DNA of 42,722 bases from positions 188,001 through 230,722 of the forward strand of contig NW_019775596.1 in NCBI RefSeq assembly GCF_001039355.2, in the 5' to 3' direction. The stretch comes from Lingula anatina. Taxonomy: Eukaryota; Brachiopoda; Lingulata; Lingulida; Lingulidae. Made by a program: the position numbers and the translations under genes. Below the pieces are notes generated by a model. That model made no database searches. It saw only the letters and a program-made list of their open reading frames with translations, and had not been told where the DNA came from. Shown piece after piece: positions 35,801 to 42,247 of the stretch. Positions within the stretch are counted from its first letter, which is position 1. Every line of letters begins with the position of its first letter.

Positions 35801-38800
35801 ACCATCTACCTGAAAACTGTAAGGCATATTTGCCAGGGTGACATACACCTGTCTGCAGTTGTCCACCGGCAAGTGTCAACCAATGTGTGTCTTTCACGGC
35901 AACAAAGTCATCCTGTAGGGCCACCTCCCCCATAATGTTACCACCAATAAATATCTGAGAAAGTAAATAAATAAATAAAATAAAAACCTATCTAATGTCG
36001 TGATGATTACAATTAAAAACAATAAAAGATAAAAATACAAGTGCATCATTTGTTAAAGTAGTAGTGTTATAAGGCCTGTTGTTATTTATAATTAAGCAAA
36101 CATGGAAGACATCTTCTATATCTTTATTGATAAATATCCTGAATAAAATGATATGAAAGTTCATTCTTTCTTTAAAATATTAATAAAATAAATAATATGA
36201 TGAAATAAATTTTTTATTGCCCCTTGTGTAATGATGGTGAAGAAGGCATTTTTAATTACTGAAACAAGTTTTTTACCATGTTTTTTTAACCCTCTATCCA
36301 AGGACATTGTGATATGTTCAAAGGCATTTTATGAAAGGTTGAAATGATGTGTCACACAATAACTGATATAAAAAAAATTTAGTCTCCTTAGAGAAAATTT
36401 ATCTTTACTATTTTTACTTCTAAACAAAATCTGTTTTTTTCTCCCGACAAAAAGCTTATTATTTATATAGTTATCATTAATTTAGTAAGGTATCTCATCT
36501 TTACATCGTCAAGAGCCCATTCATCCCTGTAAGTTCCATCAGAACTGGGCTGCCACCATCTCACTCTGACAGCCTTCTCTCTGGCTTCCTCTGGCCATGG
36601 TAACGCGACATACTCCGCCATGTTGGATGTGCCATTGAACGAGAATGCTTCCATCGTGGTCCATGATATCCCGCCATTGGTGGAATACTGCAGGAGCACT
36701 GGCTGTGTCGTGGGGTCAGAGGTCACAGGGCTGCAGCCACGCTTTATTGTAAACTGGACAACACTGGAATTTATGGGACACAGTAAATACTCATCATAAA
36801 ATACTTTAAAATTTATGCTTATTTTGGTGGTTTTTCTAATATGAATGTCATTTTTCCAAAGGTAATATTAACCTGCCTTGGAAGATTTGTTTCTTGATAT
36901 CTTGACATGTACAAATATCAATATTCTTACATGCCCTCATATGCACATACATGCACAAACATGTACACACATACAAATATAAGGTAGTGCACAACACATT
37001 GTTCAACACTACCTGGCCTGAGTAAGGTCAAGGTCCCTGCTGACCAGTCCTCTGACCCCTGAGCTGGTGGTGTGGAAGGCATTCCCTGTAACCAACTGAC
37101 CACACTTCTTGGTCAACTCGCCCCCACTGTGTAACACCCACTTCCTGTCTGAGATGGCTGCATCTAAAAGAAAGAACAAAATTATTTTCTCAATTAGAAG
37201 AAAACAATGAATGAACACTATAAGTTGCAGATGAAGAAAAATTAGAAGAGGAATTAAACTAAGCTACAAGAAAATATCACAACATAGATATTAGAATTTT
37301 ATTTCTTTAATTTTCTTTAAAAAACCTTAACTTTAATACAATGTGATAAACAAGCATCATTTTTTGACAAAAATAAATTAGTCTCAAAACATTCTCACTC
37401 AAAATTATATCTCTTCACCAACTATGTTCGAAAAACCTTAAGTTAGTCCTTTCCACAAACAGACCCTGCCATGTTTACCATTGAAATCATCCTTCAGGTA
37501 CTTAGGGTTCCCCTTCGCGGTTTCACAGCCGCTTCCATCATATGTATCATCGCACTGACACAAAACTCCAGCGACACAGGTGCCATGTCCACTGCAGTGA
37601 TCTCTACAGCTATTCCCTATGTAGACATTGTCCAGGCTCCACTCCGGGGTAAATTCTCGTTCACCAAAATACCCTTGATACCAACGGAAACGTGCAGTCC
37701 TGGAATATTTTTGAAAGACATCACTCACAAACAGCTTAACTTAATGAAAATACATAATAACATTTTGGGGATAGCAGCCTAAATGTATATTTTTACACAC
37801 TATGAATCCTTCATTTTTAAGAAAATCAACCCGCAATGCAAAAACAGTAAACTGCAGTACTGATATCTATGATACTGTATCTTTATATTCTCTTTTATAT
37901 CACAAACATTAAACCATCATGATATATCATTTTCACAATTCAACTTATGCTGTCTCTGTGACTAATAGATAGAATATCACCACTCCTTTATTTCTACCTA
38001 CCCACAAATTTTCAATCCTGCCAAAGGCACTATAACTCTCCTCCATTTCTTGCTGGTTCCACTATAGAATACAGTGCCATCTGTACTTGAGTGGGCACAA
38101 GCATCCCCCTCACAAGGTGGCACCACTAGTAACCAGGACAGTCCTCCATCCTTTGAATACTGAAGGTACACTGGGTGTTTGTGGTAGGAATGGATGGAAC
38201 AACCAACATTTATCTGAAATTTCAGAATGTCGACTACAGAACTGGAAATTAAATGGCTGCAATGTCAAATATGTGACAAGTACGTAGCAATCTCATACAT
38301 CAGTTACTAAATCTTATCATAAAATGGCAACAGGAAAAGGCGCCAATTCCATTACAGATTATAACTGGTCTTCTGCTGCTGGTCTGGATGATGTTCACAC
38401 ATGGCATACATTTCAAGTGTACTTTCTTCAAAAAAATGGTGAAGTTAGTTTTCAATACTGAGAACAATTATATATGGATATAGGAACTAGTTTAATGTAC
38501 AAAGAAATTTTGAATATAACCCTAACCCAATGATTAAAATCAACACAATGACCGCAAAAATACTAAAAACAAAATCTCACATCAAACTGCACCACAGTTT
38601 TCTCCCCAACCTCCAGGTCGTTAGTAGTGATAGACTTCTCACCAGGACCTCTCTTATACACTATTGCCTTGGAGCCAGTCAGTGGTGTATCTGGCCTACA
38701 TTGGCAAAAAACGTAGGCAAGGTATTCCCAAAATGTAACAAAAAAGTTGTAAAAATTTCCATTACAGTTATATTGAACTTATGTGAATTTTATTTGAATA

Positions 38801-41800
38801 TTTCTCACAACCATAAGATGATTCATTTGGGAATATTAACAAACTTGTATATGTATAAATAAAAACATTTCCAGACTGAAATATGATAAACTATCAAATC
38901 CTATCAAAAATCTCAAAACAATTGACTTAGCCCCCCCCCCCCCCCCCAAAAAAAAAAAAAAAGTTAACTTACCCTGTATGATCTGCACAAAACTCTCCAA
39001 TCCTTCCTCCAGGCCAGAAGAGCCAGAGCGCTGGGTCAGGCTCAGAGTCAAATGTTTCATACACAGAGGTAGGGTGCATAGCAGCTCCCCCTATGTACAG
39101 ACTATCGATTGACCAAACAGACTGCATGTAACCTGAAATAAAAATGGGTAAAAAGTCACTAAATGGTATACAATGCACATCAGGCAACATGAATAAATCC
39201 AAGAAATTCCGACACTTTTTCTGTAAAAATTGAGTATTTTGTACATTGAAGAACCTTTTTGACAACATTAACACAAAGTGAACTGATACACCCACATAAT
39301 ATTTACCTCCATGTTTGGGTTGCCAAAATCTGAACCTTGTTGAGTTACTCATAGCTTGCCTGGAATTTGTTATACTGAAAAATCTGGAAGAGAAAAGAAA
39401 ATTTCATTTCAAATTGCAGCTTTACTATCATATCTTATCTAATAACTACATAAAAAATTATATAAAAAACATTTACCAACAAAATCTCCATTACCGCTTG
39501 ATACTTTAATTTTGAATAAAAAAGAAAAGAAAAGAAAACCTTCTTCCAGCAGATGTAACAAAAAACAGCTCTTTTAGGAGTTGCCAGCTAACCCCGCCAT
39601 TGGTTGAATACTGCAACAGCACACTGTGTTCAGGCGACCATGTTGGATGCATGTCATTGCAGCCATATTGGAACACAAACTGCAGCACCATAATTGCAGA
39701 TGCATCCAAGTCTCTTGTAGCTATTAGTCTAATGGTGTCCTGAGGAAAAATTACTCTCCTTAAAAAATCCAGNCAGGGAGGTACATGGTCACCCTAGTCC
39801 AGTTTGTGTGTGACTCTGACGAGAAGACACTGCTGAGATGATAACCCACGCAGTTGGTGTCAGGCGGCAGACATTCCTCCACCACTGGGTGCCATGTCCG
39901 CCCCATGTCCTTGGAGAACTCCAGCATCACATGGTACAGTGAGGAGTATGCCCCGCCACAACCCATGGCCAGATCAAACTGCAGGAACGAGGATGGCATC
40001 ACATGGAAGTCCCAGGTTTCTGCGTACCTCTGCACAGCTGCAATGTTGAATAAATATTATGATCTTAGATGATACCAGTTCATGTTATTAGTTTTATGTG
40101 TGAATCAAATAGGCTGTATCAAAAATATTATTCTTTATGTTATGGTAATTTATATCTCCTAATTTTTTGTGGCCACTTAACATTTCCCCATTTTAATAAA
40201 CTGTTTCTCTGAAATTTCAAAAATCTTCGTGCAATATGCCATTTAGTTCTAGTGTTTGGATTCTAAAAATGACTATGTATAATGATTCTTTTAGTGTACA
40301 AGCAGAAAGGGATAATTCTGCTTTCTATACACAAAAGTACAAAGTCAAAAGTGCACTACTATTCTATCTTTATAGTTTGGGTTTTAAAAGTTAATTTTGA
40401 AAATTACCACAAGTTCTGCATGGCAGTAGAAAGGATGGCTTTTCTCTGTGTAAATAAAACATATTTCAATTTATTGAACATTCACAGCTTATATATTTAA
40501 TAAATTCCATATGACCAAATTATGCTATTTTTCCCAAAAGACACGCATCAAAATGTTGACTCACCATCTGTTTTACTAAACTCCAATGCTAAGTCCTTGG
40601 AGTCACATGTCAGTCTTGGCACTGCATTCTGGGCCATGAACCAAACGTCCTGCTGCATGGGAGAGAAATCATCCTGGAAGGTGGAGCGCGTGGTCTCGTT
40701 AATACCTATGACTATGCTGTCTATGGACCACTGTGCCCTCTCTTCATCTGTGAAAACCAATATAATAAATAAATTCCACAGTATATTTGTTGATTCATCC
40801 AATTGTTGTTTAAATCAATAAAGAATGGATATTAAAGGGATAATAACTCTTTGTTTCGGCCAAAAAATGAATTTTCCTGGAGTAAACAACAATTTTCCCA
40901 TACTTACCAATGATTAATGAATCCATTTTTACATTCGAAGTTAGTCCCTGGTTTTTTTCTAAAAAGTTTGGTTTTTTGTTAAAATCTCTTAAGAGATTTT
41001 AACAGAGTATAGCCATCAATGGAGGTCACGTGGTCTAAAGACAAGTTCAGATATCAGAATAATAGCTATAATTGCTGTTTTTATGGTAAAACAGAATATA
41101 TTATATTTCTATGAGTTATTCACAATATTTTTATTGTGAAATATAGATCTCATACGAAGAGTTATTATCCCTTTAATTCAAAAATAAAATACTACAACAT
41201 ATTAACGGTCGGTGTTATGAGCACTGACCATATTGTATGTACTGTTTGTAAGTGTCCAGTATGTGATTTCTATAGACAATCTCAGCTCATATTCCATCTA
41301 CCATTCATACAGGGTAAATGTCCAGTATGAGTTTTAATTGTTGAATAAATAAATGTATTAAAATTAAAATTGGTCGCTTTAATTTTTAATCCTTGGAGAG
41401 ATCAGCTGGTCTATTTTAAATATTAAGTTACAATATGTTCCCCACAAGTCTTCAGTAAGAACTTTAAAGTTAAAATTTACCTTCTGTCCCTAATGCCTGC
41501 CACCATCTAAATGAAGTCATTTTGCTTTTGGCGCCATCTGGTAGCTGAATATTCACCACTTGTGATTGGTTGCAGCATGTAAATGGATCCAAGGACCGCA
41601 ACAAATGCCATGTGATACCATTATTGGTGGAATATTCTACAATTACCCCTTCATTTCTTCTGGCTGGTTTCCTGCAGGATTTTGTGTTTTCATTGCTTCC
41701 AATTCTGATGTCAAACTGAAGCATTCTAAAATGAAAAAGTATGGTTGTCAGAAATATATAATTTCACATATATATAGCAACAGTAACTGCAATTATAAGA

Positions 41801-42247
41801 ACTGCTATTCCAAAACATCTGAACAGTCAAATGATACTTTTAGTGACAGTTAGATTAAAAAAAAAATAAATAAATTTTGTTCTCTATTTTAATTTTTTAG
41901 GTCTAATTTGATAAAAGGCATTTAAACACACGTTTCATAGTATACCAAATTATCAAATTTGGTAAAACATAAAATTAATTGTACAAATCAAGTAATCACA
42001 AACTCATTGCCCAATTAACTTTCAGACAAAAAATCTCACTTGATGTTAGATATATCCATGACAACGGTTTTGGCTTCTCTAGTTCCATCACCATAGAAAT
42101 AAAGTGACTTTCCAACATCAATGACACCACAGCCTGCCCCTAATTGCCCCCCATGGATGCTATCCCATAATGCACTGGGTTGGTTCATGTTGTCAAAGCG
42201 ATCAAATTCTCCATGAGACCCCTGACTAGGCTTAGTGCAATTTGGCT
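13639..42247 (-). CDS. RELN: Reelin, 3' part (repeat 3 B subrepeat to C-terminal region)
   Basis: Twenty-eight exons on the - strand, about 5.5 kb of coding sequence and 1.83 thousand codons. From 5' to 3': B subrepeat of repeat 3, then five repeats built as subrepeat A, EGF, subrepeat B, then a short basic tail. Asp-box motifs such as [27 protein letters not shown] and YSKDGGLSW recur, together with RFRW or RWWQP and WA(I/V/L)DN(V/I)YIG strands, all diagnostic of reelin. Counting back from the conserved end, and matching segments such as [10 protein letters not shown] and IMFVLQIGS, gives repeats 3-8. Reelin is a large secreted matrix signalling glycoprotein; in vertebrates it binds ApoER2/VLDLR. 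The 5' half (signal peptide, Reeler, repeats 1-2) is outside the window. Two internal coding pieces are missing (see findings). A collagen-like gene lies antisense in the largest intron. Confidence 0.92.
13733..14127 (-). other. Last reelin intron
   Basis: GTAAGA donor and TATTTTAG acceptor. It contains an AATAAA on the - strand at 13976-13971, about 150 bases past the stop that would be used if the intron were retained. Confidence 0.6.
14128..14306 (-). CDS. RELN: Reelin exon: end of repeat 8 B
   Basis: It encodes [53 protein letters not shown]. The donor AT|GTAAGA overlaps an in-frame ATG TAA: unspliced transcripts would stop at 14124. Acceptor CATTAG. Confidence 0.9.
15240..15357 (-). CDS. 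RELN: Reelin exon: repeat 8 [10 protein letters not shown] segment
   Basis: A 118-nt exon encoding [18 protein letters not shown] and [21 protein letters not shown] is recognisable in vertebrate repeat 8. Acceptor TGTTGTAG, donor GTATAG. It lies in AT-rich sequence without a long frame and is easily missed. Confidence 0.9.
15873..16089 (-). CDS. RELN: Reelin exon: EGF 8 end, repeat 8 B first part
   Basis: It completes the EGF with GRVC, then [44 protein letters not shown]-xRQA is conserved with the last vertebrate repeat. Acceptor AATTTCAG, donor GTAAAC. Confidence 0.93.
16303..16503. mobile_element. 201-bp element with perfect 15-bp terminal inverted repeats
   Basis: The ends are CTCCCTTAGCAAAAT and its exact reverse complement. 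The interior is rich in GCAGCAAAT-like words and partly self-complementary. No target-site duplication is obvious, so the superfamily is open. It sits in the intron between the EGF 8 exon and the repeat 8 B exon. Confidence 0.7.
16611..16765 (-). CDS. RELN: Reelin exon: end of repeat 8 A and EGF 8
   Basis: It encodes [23 protein letters not shown] and [14 protein letters not shown] to CDDGNFG. The EGF is split after GNFG by a GTAGGT donor. Acceptor TTTTTTTAG. Confidence 0.91.
17220..17461 (-). CDS. RELN: Reelin exon: repeat 8 A core
   Basis: It encodes [54 protein letters not shown]. Acceptor CATATAG, donor GTAAAA. No in-frame methionine precedes the core, so the frame was read from the consensus. 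Confidence 0.9.
18036..18418 (-). CDS. RELN: Reelin exon: end of repeat 7 B, start of repeat 8 A
   Basis: It encodes [45 protein letters not shown] and ends MLQFQ. Acceptor ATTTTCAG, donor GTACAG, phase 0. Confidence 0.92.
18588..18694 (-). CDS. RELN: Reelin exon: repeat 7 B, Asp-box strand part 1
   Basis: It encodes [27 protein letters not shown]. Acceptor TTTTTCAG, donor G|GTGAAT. The Asp-box is completed in the next exon (TTW). Confidence 0.9.
19095..19270 (-). CDS. RELN: Reelin exon: repeat 7 B, first part
   Basis: It encodes [29 protein letters not shown] and [11 protein letters not shown]. The acceptor is ACTTAAG, an uncommon AAG type; donor GTCAGT. No start codon in frame; recognised by consensus and phase. 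Confidence 0.86.
19614..19806 (-). CDS. RELN: Reelin exon: end of repeat 7 A and EGF 7
   Basis: It encodes [21 protein letters not shown], and the complete [14 protein letters not shown] to GKDC. Acceptor TTTCAACAG, donor GTGAGA, phase 0 out. Confidence 0.92.
20287..20829 (-). CDS. RELN: Reelin exon: end of repeat 6 B fused with repeat 7 A
   Basis: A 543-nt exon, the longest in the gene. It runs from [20 protein letters not shown] through [10 protein letters not shown] into repeat 7 A ([39 protein letters not shown]). Equivalent parts of repeat 5/6 are split into several exons. Acceptor ATTTCAG, donor TAG|GTATAT. Confidence 0.93.
20902..20998. repeat. (GT)n microsatellite
   Basis: An interrupted GT tract followed by a pure run of about 22 repeat units, in the reelin intron just upstream of the 543-nt exon. 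Confidence 0.95.
21298..21491 (-). CDS. RELN: Reelin exon: repeat 6 B core
   Basis: It encodes [32 protein letters not shown] and YSTNGGIIW through YDQYKKPE. Acceptor TTTGTTTCAG. Donor GA|GTGGGT is chosen over the adjacent GTAGAA because only it restores the frame and the KPEFV join. Confidence 0.88.
21846..22026 (-). CDS. RELN: Reelin exon: EGF 6 second half, start of repeat 6 B
   Basis: It encodes [12 protein letters not shown], then [16 protein letters not shown] and VLHFIGG. The acceptor CCATTATAG lies inside a perfect 29-bp inverted repeat and has a poor pyrimidine tract. Donor GG|GTGAGT. Confidence 0.9.
22016..22130. repeat. Perfect 29-bp inverted repeat around a splice acceptor
   Basis: Arms 22016-22044 and 22102-22130 are exact reverse complements, separated by 57 bp of mostly CATA repeats. 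The left arm covers the acceptor and first coding bases of the reelin exon 21846-22026. Confidence 0.95.
22208..22232. repeat. 11-bp arm hairpin
   Basis: CACACGCACGT and ACGTGCGTGTG are exact inverted repeats with a three-base CGA loop. Confidence 0.85.
22815..22892 (+). mobile_element. tRNA-derived SINE head (probable)
   Basis: TGGAATAACGGTTAACG resembles a pol III A box in tRNA context, and GGAGTTCGTACCCC, about 40 bases later, resembles a B box. This spacing is typical of tRNA-derived SINEs. A clean cloverleaf with all stems could not be drawn, so I do not call a functional tRNA. Confidence 0.4.
23605..23605. other. Ambiguous base N, possible contig join
   Basis: A single N stands in GCTGTNTAATAATAATAA, next to a TAA microsatellite. 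A similar lone N at 39773 coincides with lost coding sequence, so this one may also stand for an unsized gap. Confidence 0.6.
23690..24290. repeat. Diverged tandem duplication of about 300-330 bp
   Basis: ATGGTTTTCCTTTCATATC near 23700 reappears as ATGGTTTTCCTTTAATGGTC near 24004, and CCAATATGTGAAAAATAAAA near 23869 as CCAAGATGTGAAATATGATC near 24201. A third ATGGTTTTCTA occurs near 24370. A poly(A) run (24250-24275) closes the second unit. Confidence 0.45.
24444..24470. repeat. 12-bp arm hairpin upstream of the collagen-like gene
   Basis: ATGTACAGACAC and GTGTCTGTACAT are exact inverted repeats with a three-base loop, about 340 bp before the start codon of the nested gene. Confidence 0.85.
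24713..24720 (+). promoter_or_regulatory. Possible TATA box of the nested collagen-like gene
   Basis: TATTTAAA lies 90 bp upstream of the first ATG. Placement would give a transcription start near 24745. This is a motif match only. Confidence 0.3.
24810..25019 (+). CDS. C4-like exon 1: signal peptide and coiled coil
   Basis: It encodes [20 protein letters not shown] after four leading residues, then [20 protein letters not shown], a trimerising-type coiled coil that probably seeds the triple helix. Donor CAG|GTAACA, phase 0. Confidence 0.88.
24810..31279 (+). CDS. Short-chain collagen C4-like secreted protein
   Basis: Six exons, join 24810-25019, 25876-25990, 27543-27658, 28049-28124, 28921-29010, 30780-31279: 1,107 nt, 368 residues. 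All junction phases agree. Signal peptide (1 to about 25), a charged heptad-like coiled coil (about 30-75), an acidic linker, six Gly-X-Y triplets (118-135), an AIWRRR interruption, six more triplets (142-159), a short helix, and a terminal domain of about 185 residues with ten cysteines. That domain opens with [12 protein letters not shown] and matches the sponge short-chain collagen C4 and its many marine-invertebrate relatives. The protein is probably a secreted trimer in the extracellular matrix or mucus. It lies wholly within a reelin intron on the other strand. A second ATG at 24822 has better context (ccccATGg) and would also leave a signal peptide. Confidence 0.88.
25020..27542 (+). 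other. C4-like introns 1 and 2
   Basis: Both introns (25020-25875 and 25991-27542) are AT-rich with a poly(A) run at 26872-26896. No embedded gene or reelin exon seen on either strand. Confidence 0.6.
25876..25990 (+). CDS. C4-like exon 2: end of coiled coil, acidic linker
   Basis: It encodes [20 protein letters not shown] to NTLQNDK. Acceptor TACTTTCAG, donor G|GTAAGT. Confidence 0.82.
27543..27658 (+). CDS. C4-like exon 3: first Gly-X-Y block
   Basis: It encodes AGTCPLTCR, then [18 protein letters not shown] and [12 protein letters not shown]. The two cysteines next to the collagen block could link chains. Acceptor TTATTATAG, donor GTTAGA. Confidence 0.88.
28049..28124 (+). CDS. C4-like exon 4: second Gly-X-Y block
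   Basis: It encodes [12 protein letters not shown], a proline-rich helix-forming block, then [13 protein letters not shown]. Acceptor ATTGCCAG, donor GTAAAA. At 76 nt it is too short for most frame scans. Confidence 0.88.
28335..28402 (-). pseudogene. Tc1-like transposase helix-turn-helix remnant
   Basis: Read on the - strand from about 28402, the frame gives [24 protein letters not shown] then a stop. This resembles the first helix-turn-helix of Tc1/mariner transposases (pattern L-E-R-x-A-x-G-M-L-x-A-G). No catalytic DDE part is visible nearby. It lies in intron 4 of the C4-like gene. Confidence 0.45.
28921..29010 (+). CDS. C4-like exon 5: start of terminal domain
   Basis: It encodes [30 protein letters not shown]. 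Acceptor GTGTTTTCAG, donor [16 protein letters not shown] is the family's signature opening. Confidence 0.9.
29380..30010. repeat. Satellite array, three units of about 186 bp
   Basis: Units start at TGAAAATCTGACTCCCC near 29426, 29611 and 29797, with a fourth partial start near 29985. Each contains TTTGACTCCCC, a GATACATTGGCA core and AAAATTAAAAATG near its end. The array lies in intron 5 of the C4-like gene. Confidence 0.85.
30302..30635. mobile_element. TTAA-bounded inverted-repeat element, copy 1
   Basis: It starts TTAAAGGGATAA and ends with the exact reverse complement. A second copy is at 40832-41176. A central palindrome around CTCTTAAGAGATT is kept in both copies. TTAA at both ends fits a piggyBac-type target duplication, though the first element bases (AGGG) are not the usual piggyBac CCC. 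Confidence 0.75.
30780..31279 (+). CDS. C4-like exon 6: terminal cysteine-rich domain
   Basis: It encodes [83 protein letters not shown] and ends VTCVVCSK. Acceptor TTTGCAG, stop TAA at 31277. Order and cysteines match the C4-like family throughout. Confidence 0.92.
31798..31966. mobile_element. CAGGGGC MITE, copy 1
   Basis: The element begins CAGGGGCGGATCCAGAG and ends with AAATCTGCCCCTG, forming inverted ends. It is flanked on both sides by ATACC (31793-31797, 31967-31971), a 5-bp target duplication. No coding capacity. Confidence 0.8.
33422..33600. mobile_element. CAGGGGC MITE, copy 2
   Basis: It is related to copy 1 along its length (shared ATCCAGAGATATTTT, GACCGTCTTC and AGACCCAGAAG). 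The flanks are TATAG on each side (33417-33421 and 33601-33605), again 5 bp. Its ends have diverged more than those of copy 1. Confidence 0.8.
34576..34744 (-). CDS. RELN: Reelin exon: repeat 6 A core
   Basis: It encodes [36 protein letters not shown]. Acceptor TTTACTCCAG, strong donor GTGAGT. The next expected exon, with the RFRW strand and first half of the EGF, was not found. Confidence 0.92.
35000..35107 (-). CDS. RELN: Reelin exon: repeat 6 A, receptor-lysine region
   Basis: It encodes [22 protein letters not shown] and DKCYG. By alignment this segment contains the position of vertebrate Lys2360; here it is glutamate. Acceptor TTTTCTAG, donor GTATGA. Confidence 0.9.
35810..35954 (-). 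CDS. RELN: Reelin exon: start of repeat 6 A
   Basis: It opens [11 protein letters not shown] and runs through [18 protein letters not shown] to ALQFSG. Acceptor TTCTCAG, donor GTAGAT. No usable start codon lies in it; identified by reelin consensus and phase. Confidence 0.9.
36505..36763 (-). CDS. RELN: Reelin exon: repeat 5 B, core
   Basis: It encodes [38 protein letters not shown] and EWALDD. Acceptor AATTCCAG, donor GTAAAG; ends phase 0. Confidence 0.93.
37013..37163 (-). CDS. RELN: Reelin exon: repeat 5 B, first part
   Basis: It encodes [23 protein letters not shown] and [13 protein letters not shown]. Acceptor TTCTTTTAG, donor GTAGTG. Confidence 0.92.
37479..37699 (-). CDS. RELN: Reelin exon: end of repeat 5 A, EGF, start of repeat 5 B
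   Basis: It encodes [20 protein letters not shown], the EGF module [11 protein letters not shown] to GSGC, then YLKDDFNG. It is the only intact EGF-containing exon in the right half of the window. Acceptor ATATTCCAG, donor GTAAAC. Confidence 0.93.
38002..38213 (-). CDS. RELN: Reelin exon: repeat 5 A core
   Basis: It opens INVGCS and contains [19 protein letters not shown], an Asp-box, and [10 protein letters not shown], ending LKICG. Acceptor AAATTTCAG, donor GTAGGT. It lacks a useful start codon but its frame and phases are clear. Confidence 0.9.
38581..38695 (-). CDS. RELN: Reelin exon: repeat 5 A, SITTNDL strand
   Basis: It encodes [29 protein letters not shown] and TVVQFD. Acceptor AATGTAG, donor GTGAGA. 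No methionine-initiated frame covers it; I found it from the reelin consensus and phase constraints (1 nt in, phase 0 out). Confidence 0.88.
38973..39132 (-). CDS. RELN: Reelin exon: end of repeat 4, start of repeat 5 A
   Basis: It encodes [18 protein letters not shown], then [19 protein letters not shown]. Acceptor TTTTCAG, donor GG|GTAAGT. A homopolymer run of C then A (38930-38962) abuts the donor on the intron side. Confidence 0.92.
39307..39383 (-). CDS. RELN: Reelin exon: repeat 4 B, RFRFWQP strand
   Basis: A 77-nt exon encoding [20 protein letters not shown] and PKHG. Acceptor TCTTCCAG, donor GTAAAT. Phases 1 in and 1 out fit both sides. Confidence 0.88.
39540..39739 (-). CDS. RELN: Reelin exon: repeat 4 B, middle
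   Basis: It encodes [41 protein letters not shown]. Acceptor TTTTCCTCAG. The donor GAAG|GTTTTC is weak but is the one that gives the correct phase and a conserved join. Confidence 0.86.
39773..39773. other. Ambiguous base N marking lost reelin coding sequence
   Basis: On its right the repeat 4 A exon stops mid-strand; on its left an intron tail leads into repeat 4 B. The base therefore stands for an unsized gap, not a single unread nucleotide. Confidence 0.85.
39774..40037 (-). CDS. RELN: Reelin exon: repeat 4 A, truncated at an N
   Basis: It contains the [10 protein letters not shown] segment conserved with vertebrate reelin, MGCGG, the Asp-box [18 protein letters not shown] and [10 protein letters not shown]. 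The reading stops at the single N (39773) with no donor site; parallel exons run further to a TR|GTGAGT boundary, so this exon is incomplete in the assembly. Confidence 0.88.
40565..40747 (-). CDS. RELN: Reelin exon: end of repeat 3, start of repeat 4 A
   Basis: It encodes [10 protein letters not shown], closing the B subrepeat, then FQDDF and the first strands of repeat 4 subrepeat A. Acceptor TTTTCACAG, donor GTGAGT. Confidence 0.92.
40832..41176. mobile_element. TTAA-bounded inverted-repeat element, copy 2
   Basis: Same family and orientation as 30302-30635, with identical 12-bp ends (TTAAAGGGATAA) and the conserved TAGCCATCNATGGAGGTCACG segment. It sits in a reelin intron. The central palindrome here is perfect over 26 bp. 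Confidence 0.75.
41481..41725 (-). CDS. RELN: Reelin exon: repeat 3 B subrepeat core
   Basis: It begins [11 protein letters not shown] after joining and contains the Asp-box strand [12 protein letters not shown] and FRWWQ. Acceptor CATTTTAG, donor GTAAAT. Phase 2 in and phase 1 out match both neighbours. Confidence 0.92.
42040..42247 (-). CDS. RELN: Reelin exon: repeat 3 B subrepeat, first part
   Basis: It encodes [20 protein letters not shown], then a Cys-Gly pair, a LYFYGDG strand and VVMDISNIK, the standard opening of a subrepeat. Acceptor CTACTTCAG, donor GTGAGA. The start depends on which of two AGs (42248 or 42246) is used; 42247 requires one base from an exon outside the window. Confidence 0.88.

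Larger units (their letters stand above)
34745..42039 (-). other. Reelin introns of the repeat 3-6 A exons
   Basis: Introns range from 35 bp (interrupted by the N) to about 0.7-0.9 kb. They are AT-rich. Notable content is the TAA microsatellite at 34770-34806, the C/A homopolymer at 38930-38962 and the second TTAA element. No other gene seen. Confidence 0.6.
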
